Origin: Lachnospiraceae bacterium
Lineage (GTDB): Bacteria; Bacillota; Clostridia; Lachnospirales; Lachnospiraceae
Assembly (NCBI GenBank): GCA_021153325.1
Contig: JAGKTQ010000003.1
Coordinates: 62,001-126,000 of the forward strand
DNA length: 64,000 nucleotides
Reading direction: 5' to 3'
Part shown: positions 34,321 through 43,211 of the stretch, in pieces
Layout of the letters: each line of letters opens with the position of its first letter
Numbering within the stretch: the first letter of the stretch is position 1
Translations under genes and position numbers: made by a program
The notes under the pieces: generated by a model
Databases searched by the model: none
What the model was told of the DNA's origin: nothing
The model's input: only the letters and a program-made list of their open reading frames with translations

Positions 34321-37011
34321 TTATTGTTGAGGAACTTGTTGCTGATCTTGCCATTGCTGCTGTTGTTCCTGCCATTGTTGCTGTTGGGCTGCAGCATGTC
34401 TTGCATCCAGTTCTGCACGTTGTGCATCAATGAGTGAATAAGCATTTTCCTGCATGAAGAATTCAGCATTATGCGGACACATATTTGTAGTGGCAGCAGG
34501 AGTGGTCGTAGTAGTACCATCTGGATTTACGACGGTTGTAGTGGATCCGCTCTGTAAGGAACTATCTTCTACAGGAAGAAGTTCTAAAGTACCGCTGATC
34601 TTAAACGGACATTCCTCACATGCCGGTAAATTAGAATATTCACATATCATACCCTGATAGTGTACATTACAGCTTTCCGTAGGTACTGTGCCCTCTGCAA
34701 AATATTCTGTCTTTAGAGTACCATCACAAAGACCTGCTATTGGAAGTAGTCCGGAGCGGGAGCAGACAGTTGCCTGCACGATACCGGATGGTACGGTAAA
34801 GGATTCATAAGGTAAATCCTCGTGTATTTTTGCCATAACACTTTTCCAAAGCGTCTTAGCAAGGTTCTTTTCAGCAGAAGTTTTTAATTTCGTATTGTTA
34901 TCATAGCCCGCCCATGTGGTCGCTGTGTAATATGGTGTATAACCTGCAAACCATACGTCGTTATAATCAGAAGTTGTTCCTGTTTTACCAGCGATAGCCA
35001 TATTTCCAAAGTTAACAGAACCACCAGTACCGGAAGTAACTACATCTACCATAGCATCGGTAAGTAAAAATGCAGTTGTTTCTTTGATGACCTGTTTGGA
35101 TTCCGGCTGCGTATTATCTAAAATGACATTTCCCTGCTGGTCTACGACTTTTGTATAAAGAGTCGGTTCAATATAAGTTCCACCATTTGCAATCGTGGCG
35201 TACGCGGCATTTAATTCAATATTTTTTACACCATTTGTAATACCACCAAGAGCAAGAGATTGTTGAATATCACTGTATACCTGATCACCGATCACTTTAC
35301 TTTCTTCCAGAGTAGTGAAACCGAAGTTTATGAGGTAATCATAGCCAAGCTGTGGAGTGATCCAAGTTAATGTCTTTACGGCAAGGATATTCATGGAATC
35401 CCGAATACCATCACGAAGAGAGCAGAGTCCACGGTATTCCTCGCCATACCAGTTACGAACGCCAGTACCATTTGCATAATTAAATGGTGCATCGTTAATA
35501 ACAGTTGCTAACGTAAGTCCTGCACTATCAAATGCTGGTGCATATGCGGCTACGATTTTGAAAGTAGAACCCGGCTGACGTACCGTATCGGTTGCACGGT
35601 TCAAAGTACGGCTTCCTTCTTTGGCACCACGTCCACCGATCATTGCCACTACATAACCAGTACTTTGATCTTCTACAGTCAAAGAAACCTGTGGCTGAGG
35701 AGTCAGGGAAATGGTTTCTGCATATGCTTCATCCCCTGCATCGCAGACAGCAACTTTGTATGCTTCAATATCTGCATAAGCATCTTCCTGTGAAGTATAA
35801 AGTAAGTTATAGTTTGGATTATCATGTTCCTGCCAGTAGGATTTGAACATTTCCGTACTGTAATTTACATATGATCCATCGGAAGTCAATACAGTAAGCT
35901 CATAGTTTAAAAGCCATTTTGTATCATCCGGATAATTTTCCTCATTGGTAAATACCTCATCACAGATTGCCTGAATAGCAGGGTCCTGTGTAGAGTAGAT
36001 CTTTAAACCACCACTATAAAGTAAGGTGTAAGCTTGTGTTTCATTGTAGCCTGCTTTTTCTACTAGATCATTTAATACTTGTTCGGTCAGAGCATCTACG
36101 AAATAGGAGTTCGTTGTACTGTCGCCTACTTCTGCATTGACAGTTTGAATACGTTCGTAAACATCATCTGCCATTGCTTCATCATATTCTGCCTGAGTGA
36201 TATATCCCTGTTCTAACATATTTCCTAATACTTTTTCACGTCTTTCCGCATTGTCATCCGGATGCGTGATCGGGTTATATTTGGACGGATTCTGTGTGAT
36301 ACTTGCGATAACAGCACATTCTGACAATGTCAGTTCGTTTACGGATTTATTGAAATATCGTAAAGAGGCTGCCTGCACACCCAAAGTATTCTGTCCTAAG
36401 TTGATCGTGTTCATGTAATCACAAAGAATCGTATCTTTGTCCGTTGTTTTTTCCAGTTCCAGTGCAAGATACTGTTCCTGAATCTTACGTTTTATTTTAT
36501 CGAGGAAGGAATCCTCATTGACCCAGTCTGTAAAGACACTGTTCTTTAAAAGCTGCTGCGTGATCGTACTGGCACCTTCTGAAAAGTTTCCGGTAGTGAC
36601 TCCTTTTACACCAGCACGGATAATACCTTTAATATCAATACCACTATGTTCATAAAAACGTTCATCCTCAATGGCAACGAATGCATGTGCCAAATCCTCA
36701 GGGATCATATCCATGGAAACCGGAATACGGTTTGAATTGGTTGCAACCAGTTTCGCAATCTGATTGCCTTCAATGTCATAGACAAAGGTAGAGAATTTGG
36801 TAGGAGAGACATCCATATCGGAAATATCCGGTGCAGTTGCGATAATTCCTCGGAATACACCGATTCCAGCGGAAACACCGATGATACCTCCTGCAATAAT
36901 AAATATTAATACCACCTTTAAACAGATTAGTATGAATTTTTTGCTCCATTTTACAGACTTAGAATTCAGTGCCTGTTGTTTTTCCTTGACACCTTTTTTT
37001 CCATAATTCAT
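34321..37011 (-). CDS. pbpA: Class A penicillin-binding protein (PBP1A-type)
   Basis: A bifunctional peptidoglycan synthase of 896 residues. A short cytoplasmic tail is followed by a membrane anchor (~27-55). The GT51 transglycosylase domain has EDERFYEHSGID and a GASTITQQLLKN stretch. The transpeptidase domain has the catalytic SxxK in RQPGSTFKIV, an SxN in RDSMNILAV and KTG in AGKTGTTSDY. A cysteine-bearing region (CSRSG...CDG...CEECPF) and a Gln/Trp-rich repeat tail (QQQQW units) end the protein; the tail is unusually polar. It has its own promoter region, divergent from yigZ. Confidence 0.95.
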   Translation of the reverse strand: MNYGKKGVKEKQQALNSKSVKWSKKFILICLKVVLIFIIAGGIIGVSAGIGVFRGIIATAPDISDMDVSPTKFSTFVYDIEGNQIAKLVATNSNRIPVSMDMIPEDLAHAFVAIEDERFYEHSGIDIKGIIRAGVKGVTTGNFSEGASTITQQLLKNSVFTDWVNEDSFLDKIKRKIQEQYLALELEKTTDKDTILCDYMNTINLGQNTLGVQAASLRYFNKSVNELTLSECAVIASITQNPSKYNPITHPDDNAERREKVLGNMLEQGYITQAEYDEAMADDVYERIQTVNAEVGDSTTNSYFVDALTEQVLNDLVEKAGYNETQAYTLLYSGGLKIYSTQDPAIQAICDEVFTNEENYPDDTKWLLNYELTVLTSDGSYVNYSTEMFKSYWQEHDNPNYNLLYTSQEDAYADIEAYKVAVCDAGDEAYAETISLTPQPQVSLTVEDQSTGYVVAMIGGRGAKEGSRTLNRATDTVRQPGSTFKIVAAYAPAFDSAGLTLATVINDAPFNYANGTGVRNWYGEEYRGLCSLRDGIRDSMNILAVKTLTWITPQLGYDYLINFGFTTLEESKVIGDQVYSDIQQSLALGGITNGVKNIELNAAYATIANGGTYIEPTLYTKVVDQQGNVILDNTQPESKQVIKETTAFLLTDAMVDVVTSGTGGSVNFGNMAIAGKTGTTSDYNDVWFAGYTPYYTATTWAGYDNNTKLKTSAEKNLAKTLWKSVMAKIHEDLPYESFTVPSGIVQATVCSRSGLLPIAGLCDGTLKTEYFAEGTVPTESCNVHYQGMICEYSNLPACEECPFKISGTLELLPVEDSSLQSGSTTTVVNPDGTTTTTPAATTNMCPHNAEFFMQENAYSLIDAQRAELDARHAAAQQQQWQEQQQQWQDQQQVPQQ

Positions 37012-37273
37012 GTTTATAAAACCATACCTTTCTTTATAGCCTTCATGATTGTTAATAAACGAATGCTTTTAGGCATTCTGCATTTCATTATACCAAATAA
37101 AATCAGGTAAATAAAGGTTTTTCTTCTATATTAAGAATTGTTCACAATTTCTTTTGCTTTTATTCGGTTTATGTTAATATAGAAAGGGAGCTGAAAACAG
37201 CATAATCTCTTATGTTGAGAGCAGCACCTGACAAAGTGTCAAAAGAAAATGTTATGAAAAGGTTTAAGATTTT

Positions 37274-37924
37274 ATGGATAAAGAAAAAGAGATTTTGGAA
37301 GAGTATAGAATATTATTAGAAGGAGGAGAAGGAGAGATCGTTGAAAAAAAATCCCGTTTTATCGCAACGATCCGTCCGGTCGATTCCGAGGAAGAAGCAG
37401 TCTCTTTTATAGAAGAAATGAAAAAGAAATATTGGGATGCACGACATAACTGCTCGGCATTTGTGGTAGGACCGCGTGCGGAGCTTACAAGATGCAGTGA
37501 TGATGGAGAACCGAGCGGAACTGCCGGCAGACCAATGTTAGAGGTGCTCTTAGGAGAAGAAATCCGTAATGTGGCAGTTGTTGTTACAAGGTATTTTGGT
37601 GGAACGCTTTTAGGAACGGGTGGTCTTGTGCGTGCCTACACGCAGGCGGTCAAAGAGGGATTGAAAAATAGTAAGACTGCGGTTATGCGTTATGGAACCG
37701 TGCTTGATCTGCATACAGATTATAATGGGGTAGGCAAAATTTTATATCTGTTGGAAAAGCAAGGGTTAAAGGTAGAAGATTCAGAATATGGAGAAGCAGT
37801 CAGGCTGACAGTGACCGTGCCATTTGCTAAAAGAGAGGCATTGGAAAAAGAAGTCGTGCAGGCAACAGCCGGAAAGTGTCAAATTGAAAAAAAAGGCGAG
37901 AGTTTTTTCGTTGACAAGGATTAA
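37274..37924 (+). CDS. yigZ: YigZ/IMPACT-family protein
   Basis: A 216-residue protein of the YigZ (IMPACT) family, of uncertain biochemical role, related to translation control in eukaryotes. It has KKSRFIATIRPVDSEEEAVSFIEEMKKKYWDARHNCSAFVVGP and the SDDGEPSGTAGRPML signature (residues ~75-90), followed by VVVTRYFGGTLLGTGGLVRAYTQAV, then a ferredoxin-like C-terminal domain (DUF1949). The last codons contain the -35 of the next promoter. Confidence 0.92.
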   Translation: MDKEKEILEEYRILLEGGEGEIVEKKSRFIATIRPVDSEEEAVSFIEEMKKKYWDARHNCSAFVVGPRAELTRCSDDGEPSGTAGRPMLEVLLGEEIRNVAVVVTRYFGGTLLGTGGLVRAYTQAVKEGLKNSKTAVMRYGTVLDLHTDYNGVGKILYLLEKQGLKVEDSEYGEAVRLTVTVPFAKREALEKEVVQATAGKCQIEKKGESFFVDKD

Positions 37925-37939
37925 GTGGTTTAGTATATT
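37911..37939 (+). promoter_or_regulatory. Promoter for the mgtE transcript
   Basis: TTGACA (37911-37916), 17 bases and TATATT (37934-37939). It overlaps the end of yigZ. The transcript would begin about 30 bases before the small ORF. Confidence 0.7.
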
Positions 37940-37977
37940 TTTAGTTGGTAAATACTTCTTGAAAGGTGGTGGTTTTT

Positions 37978-38082
37978 ATGGAACATAGTAGTAAATCATA
38001 TAGTACTGATGGCCCTCTTCCTGGGCGGCAGATCATAAAAATCACAACTGAACAAGGAGAAAAGCGATGGATGAAATTTTAG
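37978..38082 (+). CDS. 34-residue upstream ORF overlapping mgtE (possible leader peptide)
   Basis: ATG to TAG with AAAGGTGGTGG 5-10 bases upstream. The middle reads STDGPLPGRQIIK. Its stop lies 13 codons... more exactly, its last 16 bases overlap the mgtE start in another frame. It is the first ORF on the promoter's transcript, with a good ribosome site, so it should be translated. PLPGR recalls the proline-rich MgtL leader of Salmonella (PTPLPRR), but homology is not claimed. Confidence 0.5.
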   Translation: MEHSSKSYSTDGPLPGRQIIKITTEQGEKRWMKF

Positions 38083-39401
38083 AGTTATTAGGGAAAAAGC
38101 AGTATACAAATTTGAGACAGCATCTTGCTGAAATGAACCACGCAGATATCGCTGTAATTATGGAAGAACTGCCAAAAGAAGAAATGTTGAAAGTATTTCG
38201 TATTCTGCCAAAAGATATGGCAGCAGATGTTTTTTCTTATTTGGAAGTGGAGAGCCAGCAGTTCATTATTACATCTTTATCTGATAAAGAAGCAGCGAAT
38301 ATTATTGATAATCTGATGGCGGATGATGCGACGGATTTTTTGGAAGAGATGCCAGCTAACGTAGTAAAGAAGCTGCTTGCCAATGCAAATCCTGAAACAA
38401 GAAGGGATATCAATCATCTTCTGCGCTATCCGGAAGACAGCGCGGGAAGTATTATGACCGTGGAATATGTAGACTTAAAAGAAAGTCTTACGGTAGCAGA
38501 AGCAATAGAACGTATTCGTAATGTGGGTCTTGATAGTGAAACGATCAATATCTGTTATGTGTTAGATGGTCAGAGGACTTTAGTGGGAACGGTAGCACTT
38601 CGCTATTTACTGCTCAGTCCTCCGGAAGAGCTGATAGGGGATATTATGCATGAGCATGTCATTTCCCTTCATACACTTATGGATCAGGAAGAGGTTGCCA
38701 GACAATTTAAAAAATACGACTTTACAGCGATGCCTGTCGTGGATAATGAAAATCGTCTGGTAGGTATCATTACGGTCGATGACGTTGTGGATATTATGGA
38801 AGAAGAAGCAACGGAAGATATCGAAAAGATGGCTGCTATCGTGCCATCCGATAAGCCGTATATGAAAACCGGAGTTTGGGAAACATACAAAAAAAGAATA
38901 CCGTGGCTATTGTTATTAATGATATCTGCCACTTTTACCGGAAAGATCATTTCTTCTTTTGAGGAGGCATTAAGTGCCTGCGTTGTTTTGACAGCGTATA
39001 TTCCGATGTTAATGGATACAGGCGGTAATGCAGGTGGACAGGCGAGTGTTACGATCATTCGTGGTCTTTCCTTAAATGAGATAGAATTTAAAGATATGTT
39101 CCGTATTATATGGAAAGAAGTACGGGTTGCTGTTGTGTGTGGCATCACACTGGGAGTCGCCAATTTTGCCAAATTATTGTTGATGGATCATTTGTCAGTC
39201 ACCGTAGCACTTGTGATCTGTACGACTTTGATAGCAACGGTCTTTATTGCTAAAATAGTTGGTTGTACACTGCCGATGTTTGCTAAGAAGATCGGCTGGG
39301 ACCCAGCAGTTATGGCAAGTCCATTTATCACAACGATCGTGGACGCATTGTCCTTGATGATCTATTTCCAGATTGCGACACGTGTGCTGGGAATAGGGTA
39401 G
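38067..39401 (+). CDS. mgtE: Magnesium transporter MgtE
   Basis: A 444-residue Mg2+ channel/transporter. The cytoplasmic N-domain (~1-125) has the superhelix with VIMEELPKEEMLKVFRILPKDMAADVFSYL. Two CBS domains follow (~130-260, Mg sensing), then five membrane segments (~275-444), with the ion-path motif IPMLMDTGGNAGGQAS (Asp of the selectivity site in DTGGNAGGQ). The ATG has GGAG 5 bases upstream; it overlaps the end of the small upstream ORF. A terminator with typA follows. Confidence 0.95.
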   Translation: MDEILELLGKKQYTNLRQHLAEMNHADIAVIMEELPKEEMLKVFRILPKDMAADVFSYLEVESQQFIITSLSDKEAANIIDNLMADDATDFLEEMPANVVKKLLANANPETRRDINHLLRYPEDSAGSIMTVEYVDLKESLTVAEAIERIRNVGLDSETINICYVLDGQRTLVGTVALRYLLLSPPEELIGDIMHEHVISLHTLMDQEEVARQFKKYDFTAMPVVDNENRLVGIITVDDVVDIMEEEATEDIEKMAAIVPSDKPYMKTGVWETYKKRIPWLLLLMISATFTGKIISSFEEALSACVVLTAYIPMLMDTGGNAGGQASVTIIRGLSLNEIEFKDMFRIIWKEVRVAVVCGITLGVANFAKLLLMDHLSVTVALVICTTLIATVFIAKIVGCTLPMFAKKIGWDPAVMASPFITTIVDALSLMIYFQIATRVLGIG

Positions 39402-39454
39402 AAGAGGTTAACAGTGCCCCTCATGCTCTACAAGACCTAATTTCAAATATACAA

Positions 39455-39486
39455 AAAGATGCCGTCCCCAAAGACGGCATCTTATC
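39455..39486. terminator. Terminator between mgtE and typA
   Basis: GATGCCGTC pairs with GACGGCATC around a 6-base loop. On the minus strand it is followed by a T run, so it ends typA; on the + strand the T tract is weaker. Confidence 0.8.
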
Positions 39487-39489
39487 ATT

Positions 39490-41316
39490 TTATTTCATAT
39501 TCGCACGTTTTCTCATAGTCGGATCTAAGATTTTCTTACGGATTCTAAGTGCCTCAGGAGTTACCTCTAATAGCTCATCCGTATCAATAAATTCCAAAGC
39601 CTGTTCCAAACTTAATACTTTAGGTGGTGTTAAGCGGAGTGCTTCATCTGCGCTGGAAGAACGGGTATTGGTAAGCTGTTTCTTCTTACATACGTTCAAT
39701 TCAATATCTTCGCCACGTCCATTTTGTCCAATGACCATACCAGAATATACCTTTTCACCAGGTCCGATAAAGAGAGTACCACGTTCCTGTGCATTGTAAA
39801 GACCATAAGTGATCGCTTCCCCTGCTTCAAAAGCAATAAGAGAACCCTGTTTACGGTATTGAATATCTCCCTTGTAAGGACCGTAACCGTCAAAAATCGT
39901 ATTAATGATACCATTTCCCTTTGTATCAGTCATGAATTCACCACGATAACCGATAAGTCCTCTGGAAGGAATGGAGAATTCCAATCTTGTGTAACCGCCG
40001 GAAGCAGAACCCATACTGCGAAGTTCGCCTTTTCTCTGACTTAATTTTTCAATAACACTACCGGAAAATTCGTCAGGAACATCAATATAAGCAAGTTCCA
40101 TCGGTTCTGTCTTATTCCCGTTTTCATCAGTATGGTACAGAACTTCTGCTTTACTTACTGCAAATTCATAACCTTCGCGACGCATGTTTTCGATCAGGAC
40201 AGATAAATGCAATTCCCCACGCCCGGAAACCTTATAGCTTTCGGTGCTTTCCGTTTCTTCTACGCGTAAAGATACGTCGGTATTTAATTCGCGGAAAAGT
40301 CTGTCACGCAGATGACGGCTCGTTACATATTTGCCTTCCTGACCTGCAAGAGGAGAGTCGTTTACGAGGAAATGCATAGCAATCGTCGGCTCGGAAATTT
40401 TCTGGAATGGAATTGGTACAGGATTTTCTGGGGAGCAGAGAGTATCACCAATGTGAATATCTGCAATACCGGAAATAGCAACGATAGAACCGATACCGGC
40501 TTCTTTTACCTCTACTTTATTTAATCCGTCAAATTCATATAATTTAGAAATTTTAACTTTCTTTTGTTTATCTGGTTCGTGATGGTTCACAATGACTACT
40601 TCCTGATTTACTTTTACAGAACCATTGTCTACCTTTCCGACACCGATACGTCCAACATATTCATTGTAATCAATAGTACTGATCAATACCTGTGTACCGG
40701 CTTCTGGATCTCCTTCCGGTGCAGGAATATAATTAACGATCGTTTCAAATAAAGGCTCCATATTTGTACCCGGTTCGTCCGGATCAAGAGAAGCAATACC
40801 TGCTTTGGCAGAAGCAAAAACGAAAGGACAGTCTAATTGTTCCTCGCTGGCATCCAGATCAAGGAAAAGCTCTAATACTTCATCAATGACTTCGTTAGGA
40901 CGTGCTTCCGGTCTGTCGATTTTGTTAATGCAGACAATAACAGGAAGCTTTAATTCCAATGCTTTTCTAAGAACGAATTTTGTCTGAGGCATAGCGCCTT
41001 CAAAAGCATCGACAACAAGAATAACACCATTTACCATTTTCAATACACGTTCTACTTCACCACCAAAATCGGCATGACCAGGAGTATCGATAATGTTAAT
41101 CTTTGTATTCTTGTACATAACTGCAGTATTTTTGGAAAGGATAGTGATACCACGTTCTCTTTCGATATCGTTGGAGTCCATGACACGTTCTGCAACTTCC
41201 TGATTATCTCTAAAAACACCGCTCTGTTTTAATAATTCATCTACCAATGTTGTTTTACCATGGTCAACATGAGCAATGATAGCTATATTTCTTACATCTT
41301 CTCTTGCCTGTTTCAT
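39490..41316 (-). CDS. typA: Translational GTPase TypA/BipA
   Basis: A ribosome-binding GTPase of 608 residues used under stress and in late assembly of the large subunit. G1 is AHVDHGKTT, G3 is DTPGHADFGG, and G4 is NKID; EF-Tu domain II and EF-G-like domains III and V follow, with the C-terminal domain specific to BipA. The start at 41316 (MKQAREDVRNIAIIAHVDHG) is the family start. An in-frame ATG 26 codons upstream lies within the promoter, so it is rejected. A clear promoter is at 41385-41413. Confidence 0.97.
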   Translation of the reverse strand: MKQAREDVRNIAIIAHVDHGKTTLVDELLKQSGVFRDNQEVAERVMDSNDIERERGITILSKNTAVMYKNTKINIIDTPGHADFGGEVERVLKMVNGVILVVDAFEGAMPQTKFVLRKALELKLPVIVCINKIDRPEARPNEVIDEVLELFLDLDASEEQLDCPFVFASAKAGIASLDPDEPGTNMEPLFETIVNYIPAPEGDPEAGTQVLISTIDYNEYVGRIGVGKVDNGSVKVNQEVVIVNHHEPDKQKKVKISKLYEFDGLNKVEVKEAGIGSIVAISGIADIHIGDTLCSPENPVPIPFQKISEPTIAMHFLVNDSPLAGQEGKYVTSRHLRDRLFRELNTDVSLRVEETESTESYKVSGRGELHLSVLIENMRREGYEFAVSKAEVLYHTDENGNKTEPMELAYIDVPDEFSGSVIEKLSQRKGELRSMGSASGGYTRLEFSIPSRGLIGYRGEFMTDTKGNGIINTIFDGYGPYKGDIQYRKQGSLIAFEAGEAITYGLYNAQERGTLFIGPGEKVYSGMVIGQNGRGEDIELNVCKKKQLTNTRSSSADEALRLTPPKVLSLEQALEFIDTDELLEVTPEALRIRKKILDPTMRKRANMK

Positions 41317-41384
41317 AAATTGTTGTACCTCTCTCTCGACTAAAAAACTCTCACTAAAATAGAACTGCTTTCTCAAACTGGTAT

Positions 41385-41413
41385 AGTATATCACTATATT
41401 AAGGAAGTTTCAA
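41385..41413 (-). promoter_or_regulatory. Promoter for typA
   Basis: On the minus strand: TTGAAA, 17 bases and TATACT (-10 at 41385-41390). Confidence 0.65.
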
Positions 41414-41594
41414 TTCACAAATATTATGGAAAGAAAGAGAAAATTTAAGGATTTTCTAACATTTTTCATAAAAGATTGTCTTCAAAAGGCGAAAAAAGTT
41501 AAGCGATATTTTAACGTTCTAAATGGCTGAAAATATGATATATATATATTACATCACAGGAAAAAATTCTTAAGGTGTAAGAAGGGAGAACAGG

Positions 41595-42224
41595 ATGATA
41601 GATAAAGTCATTGAAAACAACCAGGTAACGATTATGGGAACTATTGTAAGTGGTTATCAGTTCAGCCATGAAATTTTCGGGGAGAATTTCTATATGGTAG
41701 ATGTACAGGTACCACGCCTAAGCGATTCGGCAGATATCATTCCGATTATGATTTCAGAGAGAATTGTAGATGTAGAAATGAATGCAGTTGGCATGAATGT
41801 GATCATCAATGGACAATTCCGATCTTATAATCGCCATGAATCAAAGAAAAACAGGCTGCTTTTATCCGTATTCGCAAGAGATATCGAATTTGTGGATGAA
41901 GTGTTGGAGAATGAAAAGACCAATCAGATTTATTTGGACGGATACATATGTAAGCCGCCTGTTTACAGAAAAACTCCTTTGGGAAGGGAGATTACAGATT
42001 TGCTTTTGGCATCAAACAGGCCTTATGGAAAGTCTGATTATATTCCATGTATTTGCTGGGGACGAAATGCTCGTTACGCCAGCAGCTTTGAAGTAGGAAT
42101 GCGTTGTATGATCTGGGGAAGAATACAAAGCAGGGAATACATGAAAAAGCTTGGAGAGGAAGAGTTGGAAAAAAGAATTGCATACGAGGTTTCTGTCAGC
42201 AAATTAGAGCTTTTTGAGGAATAA
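41595..42224 (+). CDS. Single-stranded-DNA-binding-like protein with two OB folds
   Basis: A 209-residue protein. The first half (residues ~8-95) reads as an OB fold (NNQVTIMGTIVSGYQFSHEIFGENFYMVDV). The second half (~108-205) is more SSB-like: YLDGYICKPPVYRKTPLGREITDLLLASNRPYGKSDYIPCICWGRNAR. The acidic C-terminal DDDLPF tip of housekeeping SSB is absent. A tandem-OB layout points to a specialised accessory binding protein; its role is unknown. Confidence 0.65.
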   Translation: MIDKVIENNQVTIMGTIVSGYQFSHEIFGENFYMVDVQVPRLSDSADIIPIMISERIVDVEMNAVGMNVIINGQFRSYNRHESKKNRLLLSVFARDIEFVDEVLENEKTNQIYLDGYICKPPVYRKTPLGREITDLLLASNRPYGKSDYIPCICWGRNARYASSFEVGMRCMIWGRIQSREYMKKLGEEELEKRIAYEVSVSKLELFEE

Positions 42225-42354
42225 TCACGAAAAAGTGCAAGGGGAATGTTTAAAATCTGTTGAAAATAACACAAACATATGCTATGCTAGGGATTAGTTA
42301 TAAACCTTACAAGCTGGAAGCCGCAAAGGTGAATTGGCAGTGTGGAGGAATGAT

Positions 42355-42849
42355 ATGAATAAAGGGATGATACAAATTTATACAGGTGACGGACATGGCA
42401 AATCACCTGCAGCTCTCGGAAGAGCAGTTCAGGCTGCTGTACAGGGAGATAATGTTGTAATTATTCAATTCTTAAAGGGAAAAGGTCTTGAAGAGTCTGA
42501 TTTCTTAAGAAGACTGGAACCTGAAATAAAGTTATTCCGTTTTGAAAAATCAGATGAGAACTTTTCAGAACTGCCTGACGAGCGGAAAAAAGAGGAGATA
42601 CAAAATATTAAGAACGGTATGAATTTTGCCAAAAAAGTTCTTTCTACCGATGAATGTAATCTTCTCATTTTAGATGAAGTGTTAGGCCTGATAGAAAAAG
42701 AAATCATTACCGTAGATGAATTAAAAAATGTTTTGGAGTGCCGTTCAGAGAATACGGATGTGATTCTTACGGGGATTACATTAAATGATGAGTTATGTAT
42801 TCTTGCAGATGAAGTTTCCAAAATAGAAACTGTAAAATTCAAATGCTAG
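42355..42849 (+). CDS. cobO: Cob(I)alamin adenosyltransferase-like ATPase (CobO/BtuR family)
   Basis: A 164-residue P-loop protein of the CobA/CobO/BtuR fold. It begins GMIQIYTGDGHGKSPAALGRAVQAAVQG (Walker A here GDGHGKSPA; the usual is GxGKGKTTA), with VVIIQFLKGKG and a Walker-B-like LLILDEVLGLIEK. Nucleotide residues differ from the canonical set (S-P for T-T), so activity cannot be assumed. ATG 42355 follows GGAGG; an in-frame TTG at 42334 is upstream of that site. No cobalamin riboswitch is evident upstream. Confidence 0.8.
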   Translation: MNKGMIQIYTGDGHGKSPAALGRAVQAAVQGDNVVIIQFLKGKGLEESDFLRRLEPEIKLFRFEKSDENFSELPDERKKEEIQNIKNGMNFAKKVLSTDECNLLILDEVLGLIEKEIITVDELKNVLECRSENTDVILTGITLNDELCILADEVSKIETVKFKC

Positions 42850-42896
42850 TAACAGACGCAAGTAGCGTCACGAAACAAGTAAATAAAGTGAAGAAT

Positions 42897-42954
42897 AAAA
42901 TAATCATAGCAGATACGCGTTGACATAGAGAAACAGTAGTGCTATGATTATTTT
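42897..42954. promoter_or_regulatory. 14-bp inverted repeat enclosing the dapA promoter
   Basis: AAAATAATCATAGC (42897-42910) and its exact complement GCTATGATTATTTT (42941-42954). TTGACA (42920-42925), 17 bases and TATGAT (42943-42948) form a strong promoter: the -35 is in the loop and the -10 in the right arm. As RNA it could also act as a long-loop terminator for cobO. Confidence 0.7.
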
Positions 42955-42957
42955 GTT

Positions 42958-43131
42958 GGATAGAGGTTGCATGATTCAAGAGTAACTTTTCGGATGCGGC
43001 AGGCGCAGGAGAAGAAAAGTGAAAGGGGAAAATGCCGAAAGAAGGAGTCGCCTGTCAGGCTTTATCTTGGGGATGCAGTGAACAACTGTATAACTGTCAT
43101 CTTTTAAGTAGATGGGGCGCTATCATGGATG
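42958..43131 (+). ncRNA. Lysine riboswitch (L-box)
   Basis: Conserved L-box blocks are in order: AGAGGTTGCATG (start), AAGAGTAA, GTGAAAGGGG followed by GCCGAAAG, and finally AGATGGGGCGCTATC near 43110-43124. It lies between a promoter and an intrinsic terminator, just before dapA, so lysine should switch off dapA-dapB. Confidence 0.93.
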
Positions 43132-43142
43132 AAAAATTCTGA

Positions 43143-43177
43143 GGTCGGCGTGCATATCTGCAAGCCGACCTTTTTTG
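43143..43177 (+). terminator. Expression-platform terminator of the lysine riboswitch
   Basis: GGTCGGC (43143-43149) pairs with GCCGACC (43164-43170), followed by six T residues, 35 bases before dapA. Confidence 0.9.
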
Positions 43178-43211
43178 AAGAACCCAGAACCTAATATTAA
43201 GGAGGAAAAAT

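Noticed and set aside
37940..38066. M-box (Mg2+) riboswitch before mgtE
   Set aside because: None of the conserved M-box blocks are present and the region is occupied by the small ORF.
42301..42354. Possible cobalamin riboswitch before the cobO-like gene
   Set aside because: A short stretch (AAGCTGGAAGCCGCAAAGG) looked suggestive, but the B12 box and the other conserved blocks are missing.
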